NCBI RefSeq assembly: GCF_900114825.1
Contig: NZ_FOUI01000002.1
Span: 363,002-427,001, forward strand
Reading direction: 5' to 3'
Source: Halopseudomonas yangmingensis
GTDB taxonomy: Bacteria; Pseudomonadota; Gammaproteobacteria; Pseudomonadales; Pseudomonadaceae
Length of the DNA stretch: 64,000 nucleotides
Shown: in pieces, positions 10,324-19,284 of the stretch
Layout of the letters: each line of letters opens with the position of its first letter
How positions within the stretch are numbered: the first letter of the stretch is position 1
Translations under genes and position numbers: made by a program
Notes under the pieces: generated by a model
Seen by the model: only the letters and a program-made list of their open reading frames with translations
The model's database searches: none
What the model was told of the DNA's origin: nothing

Positions 10324-10629
10324 GAAATACCGGCCCATTCAAGGGCGTCACAACAGAACAACAAGAACAGGTGTTGAACATGCTGAACAGTGCGACTGCG
10401 AATGTCGAACGGATCGACGCAAAAGTATGCAAACGGCGGTTTGCAGCATCTATCCGAACGCCACGCGCTTGAATACACTTTTCACGCCGGCCGGACCGCT
10501 GCATGGTCCGCACCAGCGTCAGGGCAGCATCGCGGTCAGTGTGCTGCCATCCGCAACCGACCGGAGACGTGCTTCGGTCAACACCAGAACGGCAGGCCGC
10601 CAAGCAACGGACCTGCGACAGGAGACGCC
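10324..10629 (+). other. 306-base intergenic region between spuC and spuD
   Basis: No convincing gene is present. The region holds short hairpins, GCAAAC/GTTTGC around 10428-10443 and CGGACC/GGTCCG around 10494-10512, and ends in a GGAGACGCC ribosome-binding site for spuD. Its length suggests a separate promoter or a processing site that sets transporter expression apart from the enzymes. No promoter box was clear enough to mark. Confidence 0.5.
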
Positions 10630-11733
10630 ATGAAACATTCCATCATGCACAATACCCTGCTGGCGCTGGCCAGCGCCGGCCTGCTGACCAGTGCCACCGC
10701 CCAGGCGGCCGGCTCGCTAAAAATCTTCAACTGGTCGGACTACATCGCCGAGGACACCATTGCCAATTTCGAGAAGGAAACCGGCATCAAGGTGACCTAT
10801 GACGTCTACGACTCCAACGAAACCCTGGATGCGCGCCTGCTCACCGGCCGTTCCGGATTCGATGTGGTAGTGCCGTCCAACCACTTCCTCAGCAAGCAGA
10901 TCGATGCTGGCGTCTATCAGGAACTCGACCACAGCAAGCTGACCAATATGGCCAACCTTGACCCGGCGCTGATGGCCCAGCTGGAAGAGGTAGGTCTGGG
11001 CACCCGCTATGCCATCCCCTACATGTGGGGCACTAACGGCATCGGCTACAACGTCGACAAGGTCACCGCCATTCTCGGCGAGGACGCCCCGCTGGACTCC
11101 TGGGATCTGGTATTCAATCCGGAGATCGCAGCCAAACTGGCCTCTTGCGGCATCTCCATGCTGGACTCCGGCGATGACATGATGACCTCGGCGATGGGCT
11201 ACCTGGGCCTGGATCCGAACAGCAACGATGCCGATGACCTGAAAAAAGCCGAAGACCTGCTGATGAGCGTGCGTGGCTCGGTTCGCTACTTCCACTCCTC
11301 GCGTTATATCAGCGACCTGGCCAATGGCGACATCTGTGTGGCTGTCGGCTTCTCCGGTGACGTGTTCCAGGCAGCCGACCGCGCCAATGAAGCCGAGAAC
11401 GGCGTCAACATCGCCTATAGCATTCCCAAGGAAGGCACCCAGCTATGGTTCGACATGATGGCTATCCCCAAAGATGCCCCGAATGTCGCCAACGCCCACA
11501 CCTTCATCAACTACATCCTGCGCCCGGAAGTGGTAGCACCGATCACCGACTACGTGGCCTATGCCAACCCGAACAAGGCGGCCAACGCACTGGTTGATCA
11601 GGATATCCTCAACGATCCGGCGATTTACCCCACCGAGGAAGTCATGGCCAAGCTGTACATTGCCAAGCCTCGCCCGCTGGCTGCCCAACGCATCGTTACC
11701 CGCTCCTGGAACCGGGTCAAATCCGGCCGTTGA
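10630..11733 (+). CDS. spuD: Periplasmic polyamine-binding protein of ABC transporter
   Basis: The protein is 367 residues with a signal peptide ending near TAQAAG, followed by [16 protein letters not shown], the hallmark of PotF/SpuD-type polyamine receptors. It captures putrescine or related amines in the periplasm and delivers them to the SpuG-SpuH channel. Binding-site landmarks include WSDY, the [11 protein letters not shown] loop, and [10 protein letters not shown]. The start at 10630 has GGAGACGCC before it. P. aeruginosa has two receptors here, SpuD for putrescine and SpuE for spermidine. This cluster has only one, so the symbol is given by position and specificity is not proven. Confidence 0.9.
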   Translation: MKHSIMHNTLLALASAGLLTSATAQAAGSLKIFNWSDYIAEDTIANFEKETGIKVTYDVYDSNETLDARLLTGRSGFDVVVPSNHFLSKQIDAGVYQELDHSKLTNMANLDPALMAQLEEVGLGTRYAIPYMWGTNGIGYNVDKVTAILGEDAPLDSWDLVFNPEIAAKLASCGISMLDSGDDMMTSAMGYLGLDPNSNDADDLKKAEDLLMSVRGSVRYFHSSRYISDLANGDICVAVGFSGDVFQAADRANEAENGVNIAYSIPKEGTQLWFDMMAIPKDAPNVANAHTFINYILRPEVVAPITDYVAYANPNKAANALVDQDILNDPAIYPTEEVMAKLYIAKPRPLAAQRIVTRSWNRVKSGR

Positions 11734-11795
11734 ACCCTGACGCGCGGGGGCCTCGGGTCTCCGCGCCGCTGTTAACCTGACGTGCGGAGTGTCCT

Positions 11796-12932
11796 ATGGT
11801 GGATGTGGCAGGCGCCATGAAGCAGGCGACGACCCGGGCCAAGCCCGAAGAATTCGTGCGCATCGAACGGGTCAGCAAACGCTTTGACGACGCGCTGGCA
11901 GTCGACGACGTGAGTCTGACCATCAACCGTGGCGAAATCTTCGCCCTGCTCGGTGGTTCCGGTTCCGGCAAATCAACCCTGCTGCGTATGCTGGCCGGAT
12001 TTGAACGCCCTACCGAGGGCAAGGTATTGCTCGACGGCCAGGACATCACGGCCCTGCCGCCCTATGAGCGCCCGATCAACATGATGTTCCAGTCCTATGC
12101 ACTGTTCCCGCATATGACCGTGGAGCAAAACATCGCTTTCGGCCTGAAGCAGGACAAACTGCCCAAGGCGGAAATTAGCGAGCGTGTGGCCGAAATGCTC
12201 AAACTGGTGCACATGACCCAGTTTGCACGACGCAAACCTCATCAGCTATCTGGCGGCCAGCGTCAGCGCGTGGCCCTGGCCCGCTCACTGGCCAAACGCC
12301 CCAAGCTGCTGCTGCTGGATGAACCCATGGGCGCACTGGACAAGAAACTGCGCACCCAGATGCAACTGGAGCTGGTGGAAATCATCGAACGGGTCGGCGT
12401 GACCTGCATCATGGTCACCCATGACCAGGAAGAGGCGATGACCATGGCCCAGCGCATCGCCATCATGCACCAGGGCTGGATCGCCCAGGTCGGTTCGCCA
12501 ATGGATATCTATGAAAGCCCGGTCAGCCGGCATGTCGCCGAGTTTGTCGGCAGCGTGAATATTTTCGAGGGCCAGATTACCGCCGACATGGAAGATCACG
12601 CGATCATCGAATGTCCGCAACTGCCCCGCCCGATCTATGTCGGACACGGCATCAGCACCCGCGCCGAAGACCGCAGCGTCATGTTTGCCCTGCGCCCGGA
12701 AAAACTCTGGGTCAGCAAGGAAGAACCGGAAGGCGAGTTCAACTGGGCTGAAGGCACAGTGCATGACATTGCCTATCTCGGCGGCCATTCGGTCTATTAC
12801 ATACGCCTCGACAGCGGCATGCTGGTGCAGGCGTTCTTTGCCAACGCCGAGCGCCGCCAGCAACGCCTGACCTGGGACGAGCGGGTGTTCGTCAGTTGGG
12901 AAGGTGACAGCGGCGTGGTACTGCAGTCATGA
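11796..12932 (+). CDS. spuF: Polyamine ABC transporter ATP-binding protein
   Basis: This 378-residue protein drives polyamine import by ATP hydrolysis. The nucleotide-binding domain has Walker [10 protein letters not shown], the signature LSGGQRQR, Walker [13 protein letters not shown] and the switch histidine in [10 protein letters not shown]. The last 130 residues form the regulatory TOBE-type domain common to PotG/SpuF. It begins 62 bases after spuD with GCGGAG upstream and overlaps spuG by ATGA. It is the only ATPase gene of the operon and should form the homodimer under SpuG and SpuH. Confidence 0.95.
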   Translation: MVDVAGAMKQATTRAKPEEFVRIERVSKRFDDALAVDDVSLTINRGEIFALLGGSGSGKSTLLRMLAGFERPTEGKVLLDGQDITALPPYERPINMMFQSYALFPHMTVEQNIAFGLKQDKLPKAEISERVAEMLKLVHMTQFARRKPHQLSGGQRQRVALARSLAKRPKLLLLDEPMGALDKKLRTQMQLELVEIIERVGVTCIMVTHDQEEAMTMAQRIAIMHQGWIAQVGSPMDIYESPVSRHVAEFVGSVNIFEGQITADMEDHAIIECPQLPRPIYVGHGISTRAEDRSVMFALRPEKLWVSKEEPEGEFNWAEGTVHDIAYLGGHSVYYIRLDSGMLVQAFFANAERRQQRLTWDERVFVSWEGDSGVVLQS

Positions 12933-13834
12933 AATCGCCGCTCAGACGCCTGCTGCCGAATGGCCGCTTCTGGGTCATTCTGGTTCCCTACCTGTGGCTG
13001 CTGCTGTTCTTTCTGCTGCCGTTTGCCATCGTCGGCAAGATCAGCTTTTCCCAAGCGGCGATTGCCATTCCGCCCTACGAGCCCATCTTCAGCTGGGCCA
13101 ACAACACCCTGAATGTCGCGCTCAACGTCGGCAACTACCTGTTTCTGGCCAGCGACAGCCTGTACTTTGCCTCCTATCTTGGCTCCCTGAAGATCGCCTT
13201 TTTCTCGACGCTGATCTGCCTGCTGATCGGCTATCCGATGGCCCATGCGATTGCCCGCGCACCACGCGACCGCCAACTGGTCTACCTGCTGCTGATCATG
13301 ATGCCAACCTGGACCGCGATCCTGATCCGTGTGTACGCCTGGATGGGTATTCTCAGCACCAACGGCCTGCTCAATTCGACGCTGATGTCACTGGGCCTGA
13401 TCAGCAGTCCGCTGCAGATTCTCAACACCAACACGGCCGTGTATATCGGCATCGTTTACGCCTACCTGCCCTTTATGGTGCTGCCGCTATACGCCAATCT
13501 GGTCAAGCATGACGATACCCTGCTGGAAGCCGCCATGGACCTGGGTGCCAGCCGCATCAAGGCGTTCTGGACGGTAACCATCCCGCTGTCAAAAAGCGGC
13601 ATCATCACCGGATCGATGCTGGTATTCATTCCGGTAGTGGGCGAGTTCGTGATCCCTGAGCTGCTCGGCGGTCCGGACACCCTGATGATCGGCAAGGTGC
13701 TGTGGCAGGAGTTCTTCAACAACCGCGACTGGCCGGTGGCCTCGGCGCTGGCGATCGTGATGCTGGCGATCCTGCTGATTCCGATCACCCTGTTCCATTA
13801 CAACCAGGCCCGGGAAATGGAGAAGAACCAATGA
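12929..13834 (+). CDS. spuG: Polyamine ABC transporter permease
   Basis: The 301-residue inner-membrane permease has about six hydrophobic segments and the EAA coupling loop EAAMDLGASRIKAFWTVTIPL that contacts SpuF. An N-terminal cytoplasmic stretch precedes LVPYLWLLLFFLLPF, as in PotH. It overlaps spuF and spuH by four-base ATGA junctions, so the three are very probably translated as a coupled unit. Confidence 0.95.
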   Translation: MKSPLRRLLPNGRFWVILVPYLWLLLFFLLPFAIVGKISFSQAAIAIPPYEPIFSWANNTLNVALNVGNYLFLASDSLYFASYLGSLKIAFFSTLICLLIGYPMAHAIARAPRDRQLVYLLLIMMPTWTAILIRVYAWMGILSTNGLLNSTLMSLGLISSPLQILNTNTAVYIGIVYAYLPFMVLPLYANLVKHDDTLLEAAMDLGASRIKAFWTVTIPLSKSGIITGSMLVFIPVVGEFVIPELLGGPDTLMIGKVLWQEFFNNRDWPVASALAIVMLAILLIPITLFHYNQAREMEKNQ

Positions 13835-14691
13835 ACAGCAGTCACCGCTTCTCCAGCCTGATGCTGTGGCTGGGGCTGGCGTTCATCTATCTGCCGATGA
13901 TCATTCTGGTGATCTACTCCTTCAACGCCTCACGGCTGGTGACTGTCTGGGGCGGCTGGTCGGTGCACTGGTATGTCGGCCTGCTGGATAACACCCAACT
14001 GATGAACTCGGTCAAACGCAGCTTGCAGATCGCCTTCTACACCGCCACCGCCGCCGTCGCTCTGGGTGTGCTGGCCGCCTTCGCCATGACCCGGATCAAA
14101 CGTTTCCCCGGTCGCACGGTATTTTCCGGCATGGTCACCGCGCCGCTGGTGATGCCTGAGGTGATCACCGGTCTGTCGCTGTTGCTGCTGTTTGTGGCCA
14201 TGGCCCAGTTGATTGGCTGGCCGGCCGAGCGCGGCATCATGACTATCTGGATCGCCCACACCACCTTTGCCACCGCCTACGTGGCACTGGTGGTCAGCAG
14301 CCGCCTGCGCGAGCTTGACCAGTCGGTGGAAGAAGCGGCGATGGATCTTGGTGCGCTGCCGTGGAAAACCTTCCTGCTGATCACCGTGCCGATGATCGCC
14401 CCGTCGATTGCCGCCGGCTGGCTGTTGGCTTTCACCCTGTCACTGGATGACCTGGTGCTGGCCAGCTTTGTTTCCGGACCGGGCGCCACCACCCTGCCGA
14501 TGGAAGTATTCTCGGCCGTGCGACTGGGCGTCAAACCGGAGATCAACGCGATTGCCAGCGTGATCCTGCTCGCCGTGTCACTGTTCACTCTGTGCGCCTG
14601 GCTGTTGGTGCGCAGTGCCGACAAGCGCAGCCGGCAACTGCCGCCGGACGACGACAGCAACACTGGCAGCAACCAGCCGCAGTCATCCTGA
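13831..14691 (+). CDS. spuH: Polyamine ABC transporter permease
   Basis: The second permease half, 286 residues, corresponds to PotI/SpuH. Its EAA loop reads EEAAMDLGALPWKTFLLITVP, and the membrane segments begin with LWLGLAFIYLPMIILVIYSF. The C-terminus carries a hydrophilic tail rich in Asp, Ser and Gln (DDDSNTGSNQ) beyond the last membrane segment. ATG at 13831 overlaps the spuG stop. It is the last gene of the spu operon and is followed by a strong hairpin. Confidence 0.95.
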   Translation: MNSSHRFSSLMLWLGLAFIYLPMIILVIYSFNASRLVTVWGGWSVHWYVGLLDNTQLMNSVKRSLQIAFYTATAAVALGVLAAFAMTRIKRFPGRTVFSGMVTAPLVMPEVITGLSLLLLFVAMAQLIGWPAERGIMTIWIAHTTFATAYVALVVSSRLRELDQSVEEAAMDLGALPWKTFLLITVPMIAPSIAAGWLLAFTLSLDDLVLASFVSGPGATTLPMEVFSAVRLGVKPEINAIASVILLAVSLFTLCAWLLVRSADKRSRQLPPDDDSNTGSNQPQSS

Positions 14692-14713
14692 GCACTACCT
14701 GACAATCCCCGCC

Positions 14714-14751
14714 GCCGACCACTTGCCAGCCCCCCTTGGCAAGTGGTCGGC
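14714..14751 (+). terminator. Strong hairpin ending the spu operon
   Basis: A perfect 15-bp stem (GCCGACCACTTGCCA and its complement) encloses an eight-base C-rich loop, 22 bases after the spuH stop. There is no long T-run, but stability and position fit transcription termination or 3'-end protection. Confidence 0.7.
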
Positions 14752-14771
14752 ATTGGCTTACCCTTAATTCG

Positions 14772-14783
14772 GAATGAACATTC
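14772..14783. promoter_or_regulatory. Candidate TetR operator
   Basis: The inverted repeat GAATG-AA-CATTC lies about 140 bases before the tetR gene and 27 bases before a small frame with a good ribosome-binding site. It resembles short palindromic operators of TetR regulators. Assignment to the neighbouring TetR is by proximity only. Confidence 0.35.
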
Positions 14784-14810
14784 ACTCTAATCCGCATTCA
14801 GGAGCCAGCC

Positions 14811-14873
14811 ATGCACCGTCACGACCCACAGCAAGCACCACCAGCGCTCGATTGCCGACACTGCAGCCACTAA
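14811..14873 (+). CDS. Possible 20-residue peptide or gene remnant
   Basis: An ATG seven bases after GGAG opens a 20-codon frame ending in TAA, with a Cys/His-rich end (CRHCSH). It follows the candidate TetR operator at a distance suited to a promoter. It may be the stump of a TetR-controlled gene, a leader peptide, or chance. I recognise no family. Confidence 0.2.
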   Translation: MHRHDPQQAPPALDCRHCSH

Positions 14874-14921
14874 CACCCAAGCGGGACTGTACAGCCGGAT
14901 AGTTCAAGATAGAATCCGCAC

Positions 14922-15527
14922 ATGCAAACTCGAACAGCTGCCAGCAAACAGCCAGCGCCCCGGATCCGGGACAAGCGTGCTGCCATCCTCAAGGCGGCCC
15001 TCAAGGTATTTGCCGAGGGCGGTGTGAATGGCGTGCCGATGCCGGCACTGGCCGAACAGGCCGGAGTGGGCACAGGAACCATTTACCGCTATTTCGCCAG
15101 CAAGGAAATACTGGTCAATGAGCTGTTCCGCGAACAGAAGGCCGCCGTCGAGCAGCGCCTGTATGGCGGGCTGGACCTGCAGGCTCCGCCCAGGCAGCTG
15201 TTTGAGCAGATCTGGGAGCGTATGCTTGGCTACAGTCGCGAAGCACCGGATGCCTACCGTTTTCTCGAGTTGCAGGATCACCGTCCATACCTGGATCAGC
15301 AGAGCCGCGAAACGGAGCTGCGCCTGCTCAGACGCATCGCCTCCCAGTACCGGGCCTTGCAGCAGCGCGGCATCTTCCGCAATGACCTGCGCGCCGAAGT
15401 ACTGATGACCCTGGTCTGGGGCGCCTTTGTGCACCTGGTCAAGGCCGAGCGCGATGGCCACATGCAGTTGAGCAACGCCGACGTGGAAGCCGCGCGCAAC
15501 GCCTGCTGGGCACTCTGTACTGGCTGA
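14922..15527 (+). CDS. TetR/AcrR family transcriptional regulator
   Basis: The 201-residue protein has a TetR DNA-binding domain at about residues 18-65: RDKRAAILKAALKVFAEGGV, then the helix-turn-helix VPMPALAEQAGVGTGTIYRYFASKEILVNELF. The rest is an all-helical ligand-binding region with no recognisable specificity. It lies directly before the DUF4334 gene in the same orientation, 40 bases apart, so it probably controls that gene and itself. The ligand is unknown. Confidence 0.9.
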   Translation: MQTRTAASKQPAPRIRDKRAAILKAALKVFAEGGVNGVPMPALAEQAGVGTGTIYRYFASKEILVNELFREQKAAVEQRLYGGLDLQAPPRQLFEQIWERMLGYSREAPDAYRFLELQDHRPYLDQQSRETELRLLRRIASQYRALQQRGIFRNDLRAEVLMTLVWGAFVHLVKAERDGHMQLSNADVEAARNACWALCTG

Positions 15528-15567
15528 CAGTCCCTCGGATTAGCATTCAACCAACCGAGGAAGACCG

Positions 15568-16050
15568 ATGAAGAAAGCAAGGAACCTGCTGGCAGCCGCG
15601 CTGCTGGCATCCACCACGGCCACCAGTGCCACAGAGGCGGAAACACAGCTGCTGCAGATGATCGCCAGCGGTCAGGCCTATAGCGCCGAGCAACTGATGC
15701 CGTTATTCGAACAGCTGGAGCCGGTCAGCATCGAATTCATGCTGGGCACCTGGAAAGGCGGCAAGTTTGACGGCGGCAGCGAACCGGACCCGATCAACTG
15801 GTACGGCAAACGCTTCAACTCGGAAAATGACGTCGAACCGCTGCTGGTCTACGGCGCCGACGGCGGCATCGCCACCTACGAAGCCCTGGGCCGCGCCCAG
15901 CTGCGCGAAATACGCTATGCCGGCACGGTGTCGGCGGCGCTGATCTACGACAAACAGCCGATCATGGACTACTTCCGCAAGGTGAATGACGATCTGGTCA
16001 TCGCCTTGGCGACATCAAGGGTAAGCCGACCGACTTCTTCTTCCACCTAA
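15568..16050 (+). CDS. DUF4334 / GXWXG-domain protein, frameshifted near its C-terminus
   Basis: The product belongs to the small GXWXG/DUF4334 family of unknown function. The N-terminus looks like a short signal-like stretch (NLLAAALLASTTATSA). The GXWXG motif is GTWKGG at about residue 60, followed by NWYGKRF and the DUF4334-like RYAGTVSAALIYDKQPIMDYFRKVNDD. After DLVIAL the frame changes and ends in TSRVSRPTSSST. One base over, the sequence encodes GDIKGKPTDFFFHLSREQP and stops at 16067, which looks like the true family ending. A single-base deletion near 16001-16008, or a sequencing error there, explains this. It follows tetR and precedes a terminator. Confidence 0.75.
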   Translation: MKKARNLLAAALLASTTATSATEAETQLLQMIASGQAYSAEQLMPLFEQLEPVSIEFMLGTWKGGKFDGGSEPDPINWYGKRFNSENDVEPLLVYGADGGIATYEALGRAQLREIRYAGTVSAALIYDKQPIMDYFRKVNDDLVIALATSRVSRPTSSST

Positions 16051-16102
16051 GCCGCGAACAACCCTGATCAAAGCGGCATTTTCGGGTTAGGATGGTGCCA
16101 GC

Positions 16103-16129
16103 GCCCGGAGTATTCCTCCGGGCCTTTCC
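16103..16129 (+). terminator. Intrinsic terminator after the DUF4334 gene
   Basis: GCCCGGAG and CTCCGGGC form a perfect 8-bp stem with a five-base loop, followed by CTTTCC. It lies 36 bases after the stop of the restored DUF4334 frame and before the class V aminotransferase gene. Confidence 0.65.
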
Positions 16130-16153
16130 ATTTCCGATCAGGAGCATCACAAC

Positions 16154-17284
16154 GTGTCTCGTCTGGTTCCCGCCATCGACCCGGATGGCCTTCTCGAATA
16201 TTCGGTTGTGTTCACCGACCGCTCGCTCAACCACATGTCGCAGACGTTCCAGCAGGTCATGCGCGACATCTCCGGCACCCTCAGGGACGTCTACCAGGCC
16301 GATGCCGTCGCATTGGTCCCGGGTGGTGGCACCTACGGCATGGAGGCAGTGGCCCGCCAGTTTGCCCGCGGCAAACGCTGTCTGGTAATCCGTAATGGCT
16401 GGTTCAGCTATCGCTGGAGCCAGATTTTCGAGATGGGTGGCATGCCGTCTGAAGAACGCGTGCTAAAGGCCCGCCGCGTCAGCGAAGGAAGCCAGTCAGC
16501 CTTCGCCCCCTGTCCGATAGAAGAAATCGAAGCTGAAATCCGCACCTTCAAGCCGGACCTGGTATTTGCCCCGCATGTAGAGACAGCCTCGGGCATCCTG
16601 CTGCCGGACGACTACCTGCAACGCATCGGCGCGGCGGTCCGCGAGCACGGTGGTTTGTTCGTACTCGACTGCATCGCCTCCGGTACCCTGTGGGTGGATA
16701 TGCGCGCCAACCTGGTTGATGTGTTGATCAGCGCCCCGCAGAAAGGCTGGAGCGCCTCCCCTTGCAGCGCACTGGTAATGCTCGGCGATCGCGCCGTACC
16801 TGTCCTCGAGCAGACCAGTAGTGACAGTTTTGCCTGTGACCTGAAAAAGTGGCGGCAGATCATGCAGGCCTACGAGAACGGGGGGCATGCCTATCACGCC
16901 ACCCTGCCCACCGATGCCTTGCTGAAGTTCCGCGACACCATGCTGGAAACCCGCGACTACGGCTTCGAGCGGGTCCGCGACGAGCAACTGCAGCTCGGCC
17001 GTGCGGTGCGCCAATTGCTCGCCGAAAAGGGTTTTGCCAGCGTTGCCGCCAGCGGCTTCGAGGCACCGGGCGTGGTCGTCAGCTACACCGGCGACGACAG
17101 TATTCACAACGGCAAGGCGTTCATGGCAGGTGGCCTGCAAACCGCTGCCGGCGTACCGCTGATGTGTGATGAAGGCGCAGACTTCAAGACCTTCCGCCTC
17201 GGCCTGTTCGGTCTGGACAAGCTGCACAATATCGAGCGCACACTGGACAACCTCAAGCAGGCACTCGCCAGCATCAAAGGCTGA
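16154..17284 (+). CDS. Class V PLP-dependent aminotransferase
   Basis: The 376-residue protein is a fold-type I PLP enzyme of the alanine-glyoxylate/serine-pyruvate aminotransferase type. Visible landmarks are VPGGGTYGMEAVARQF for cofactor binding, APHVETASGILLP, the aspartate of FVLDCIASG, and the Schiff-base lysine in SAPQKGWSASPC. GTG at 16154 is the start, preceded by CAGGAGC. It is transcribed alone, bracketed by hairpins. The natural substrate cannot be read from sequence; a small amino acid with pyruvate or glyoxylate is the likely class. Confidence 0.85.
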   Translation: MSRLVPAIDPDGLLEYSVVFTDRSLNHMSQTFQQVMRDISGTLRDVYQADAVALVPGGGTYGMEAVARQFARGKRCLVIRNGWFSYRWSQIFEMGGMPSEERVLKARRVSEGSQSAFAPCPIEEIEAEIRTFKPDLVFAPHVETASGILLPDDYLQRIGAAVREHGGLFVLDCIASGTLWVDMRANLVDVLISAPQKGWSASPCSALVMLGDRAVPVLEQTSSDSFACDLKKWRQIMQAYENGGHAYHATLPTDALLKFRDTMLETRDYGFERVRDEQLQLGRAVRQLLAEKGFASVAASGFEAPGVVVSYTGDDSIHNGKAFMAGGLQTAAGVPLMCDEGADFKTFRLGLFGLDKLHNIERTLDNLKQALASIKG

Positions 17285-17292
17285 CAACAGCG

Positions 17293-17325
17293 GCCGGGGC
17301 ACAGGCATCCGCCTGTCGCCCCGGC
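17293..17325. terminator. Bidirectional terminator hairpin
   Basis: GCCGGGGC/GCCCCGGC extended by ACAGGC/GCCTGT, with one bulged C and an ATCC loop, forms a 14-bp stem between two converging genes. It lies 8 bases after one stop codon and 6 bases beyond the other. Confidence 0.65.
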
Positions 17326-17331
17326 AAACGC

Positions 17332-18063
17332 TCAACGCCCGGCGGCTTTCTCCAGATGCTGCGGTGCGACCATCTCTTCCATCTTCAGGCCGGTCAGACC
17401 ATGGATGGTTCGCCACAGGTACAGCAGTATCCCCATCATCATCAGCATCGAGGGAATCGCGATCATCGGGTAGCTAACCAGCGTCATGCGCCCCAGCTCC
17501 TCGTTGAACGCCTGAGTACCGGCCGGGCTGACCACTATCCACTTGGCGACTATGTAGTTCATCGCCGAAGAAAAGAAGAAGGTTCCTGCGAGAAACCAGG
17601 TAGCACGCAGCAGGCGCAGATCGAAGATTTCCAACAGCCCGCGCTCTTCAAGACGCTGGTGTATCAGTTCGGTATTCAATACCTTGGGGTTGAAGAGCAG
17701 GGTACGGATCAGCGGATAGCGGGTACGCGTGGACAGCAACACGGCCAGACCAATGATGCCGGGCACTGCCGCCTCCTTGACCGCCAGCCACTGCGGATCA
17801 AGCTTTAACAGGCCAATGCCGCCCGTCAGGCCGACGCTTATCAGACCAAGCAGGGCAATCCAGTTGTACTTGCGGTAACGCACAAGTTCGAACAGTCCCC
17901 AGCCGAGCGGAAAGGCCAGCGCCAGCAGCAAGGCCTGGGTTGCCCCCAGGTGCTGGTCACCACTGAACTTCATCAGAATCACGGAAGGAATGACGATGCT
18001 TACCAGCAGGTCAACCAGCGGACGGGGCTTGTGTTCGGGGTATCGGGTATTGCTGTCAGTCAT
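17332..18063 (-). CDS. VC0807-family inner-membrane protein
   Basis: The 243-residue protein has about six hydrophobic segments: VDLLVSIVIPSVILM, LLLALAFPLGWGLFEL, WIALLGLISVGLTGGIGLL, AAVPGIIGLAVLL, TWFLAGTFFFSSAMNYIV and IPSMLMMMGILLYLW. The pattern, with the RTLLFNPKVLNTE loop, matches what I know as VC0807-type proteins of unknown function. The start at 18063 is chosen over the GTG codon just upstream. It converges on the class V aminotransferase gene; nothing indicates a shared role. Confidence 0.7.
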   Translation of the reverse strand: MTDSNTRYPEHKPRPLVDLLVSIVIPSVILMKFSGDQHLGATQALLLALAFPLGWGLFELVRYRKYNWIALLGLISVGLTGGIGLLKLDPQWLAVKEAAVPGIIGLAVLLSTRTRYPLIRTLLFNPKVLNTELIHQRLEERGLLEIFDLRLLRATWFLAGTFFFSSAMNYIVAKWIVVSPAGTQAFNEELGRMTLVSYPMIAIPSMLMMMGILLYLWRTIHGLTGLKMEEMVAPQHLEKAAGR

Positions 18064-18163
18064 CACGATTCAGGGTATTGCGGTATGTGGCTGGCCATCA
18101 TACACCTTGGCAGGCACAGCGCACCGGTGAATCCGACCGGATGCGCTACCTGATGTGTCGATA

Positions 18164-19141
18164 TCAGAACCAGCCAATGATGGTGCCGGCCAGGTAACCG
18201 GTATAACAGGCATATACCAGCAGCAACAGGCCGCCCTCGATACGGTTGACCCTGCCCCCACGGCCGTTGATACCCAGGCCTATGACGAACAAACCCAACG
18301 TCAGCAACGCCATCAGCATCCAGTCACGCCAGAGCACCACGCTTTCCACATCCAGCGGCATGATGGCACCGGCCAGACCGACCACGGCCAGAGTATTGAA
18401 CAGCCCTGAGCCGATGATATTACCCAATGCCAGATCATGTTCATTCTTGCGGATTGCAGCCAGCGACGAGGCCAGCTCCGGCAATGACGTCCCGACCGCC
18501 ACTATGGTCAACCCGATAATCAGTTCGCTGACTCCCAGGCTTTGCGCCACAGTCACCGCCCCCCAGACCAGCAGACGCGAGCTGAGAACAAGCACCAGCA
18601 AACCAAATGCCAACCAGAACAATGCCCGACGCAGCGGCATGGCCGCTTGCACCAGCTCCCCTTGAGCATGAGCCGCCAGCTTGTCATCCTTGTTGCGCAC
18701 CCCTTGCACAATCGACCACCCCATCAACAAGGCAAACACCCCCAGCAACACCCAGGCGTCGGCACGGCTGATTTGCCCGTCCAGCAACTGCGCACCGGCC
18801 AACAGGGTCACCCCAAGCAGAATCGGCAGTTCACGGCGCACCACCTGGGAGCTGACAGCAATCGGACTGATCAACGCCACCAGTCCGATAATCAACGCGA
18901 TATTGGTAATGTTCGAGCCGTAGGCATTGCCCAGCGCCAGCCCGGGATTCCCCTGCGATGCTGCCAACGCTGACACCACCAACTCTGGGGCCGAGGTACC
19001 AAAACCGATGACCAGCATGCCGATCAGCAGCGGGGGCATACCGGCATGCACCGCCGTCGCCGAGGCACCATCAACAAAGCGATCGGCGCTCCACACCAGA
19101 ACAATCAGACCAGCAACGATAGCGGCAAAGGCAAGCAACAT
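18164..19141 (-). CDS. Sodium/calcium exchanger family protein (YrbG-like)
   Basis: The 325-residue membrane protein has two homologous halves, each with the cation-exchanger alpha repeat: GFGTSAPELVVSALAASQGNPGLALGNAYGSNITN in the first and VAVGTSLPELASSLAAIRKNEHDLALGNIIGSGLFN in the second. The acidic residues in G-T-S-x-PE are the expected ion ligands. About ten membrane segments are present. The start at 19141 is preferred to one 33 bases upstream because GGAG stands nine bases before it. Members exchange Ca2+ for Na+ or H+; direction and ion here are inferred. Confidence 0.85.
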   Translation of the reverse strand: MLLAFAAIVAGLIVLVWSADRFVDGASATAVHAGMPPLLIGMLVIGFGTSAPELVVSALAASQGNPGLALGNAYGSNITNIALIIGLVALISPIAVSSQVVRRELPILLGVTLLAGAQLLDGQISRADAWVLLGVFALLMGWSIVQGVRNKDDKLAAHAQGELVQAAMPLRRALFWLAFGLLVLVLSSRLLVWGAVTVAQSLGVSELIIGLTIVAVGTSLPELASSLAAIRKNEHDLALGNIIGSGLFNTLAVVGLAGAIMPLDVESVVLWRDWMLMALLTLGLFVIGLGINGRGGRVNRIEGGLLLLVYACYTGYLAGTIIGWF

Positions 19142-19248
19142 GAACAGAGACTCCAGGCGGATAAGGGCAGCCATTATGAGGCAATCGCCGTCAGCCCGCG
19201 ATATCGCGTTACAGCTTCCCGATGCGGGCCAGGAAGCATTGTGCTTTA

Positions 19249-19264
19249 ATACCCCATACCGTAT
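19249..19264. promoter_or_regulatory. Candidate CsoR-type operator before the dsrE-like gene
   Basis: ATAC-CCCATACC-GTAT forms an inverted repeat with a C-tract, resembling the A/T-flanked G/C-tract operators of CsoR/RcnR/CstR repressors. The left half (ATACCCC) fits well; the right half is imperfect. It lies 21 bases before the start of the DsrE-like gene, close enough to block its promoter. The likely binder is the CsoR-like protein encoded at 24800-25099, but this is inference. Confidence 0.35.
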
Positions 19265-19284
19265 ATCAACAGGAGTGACCCTCA

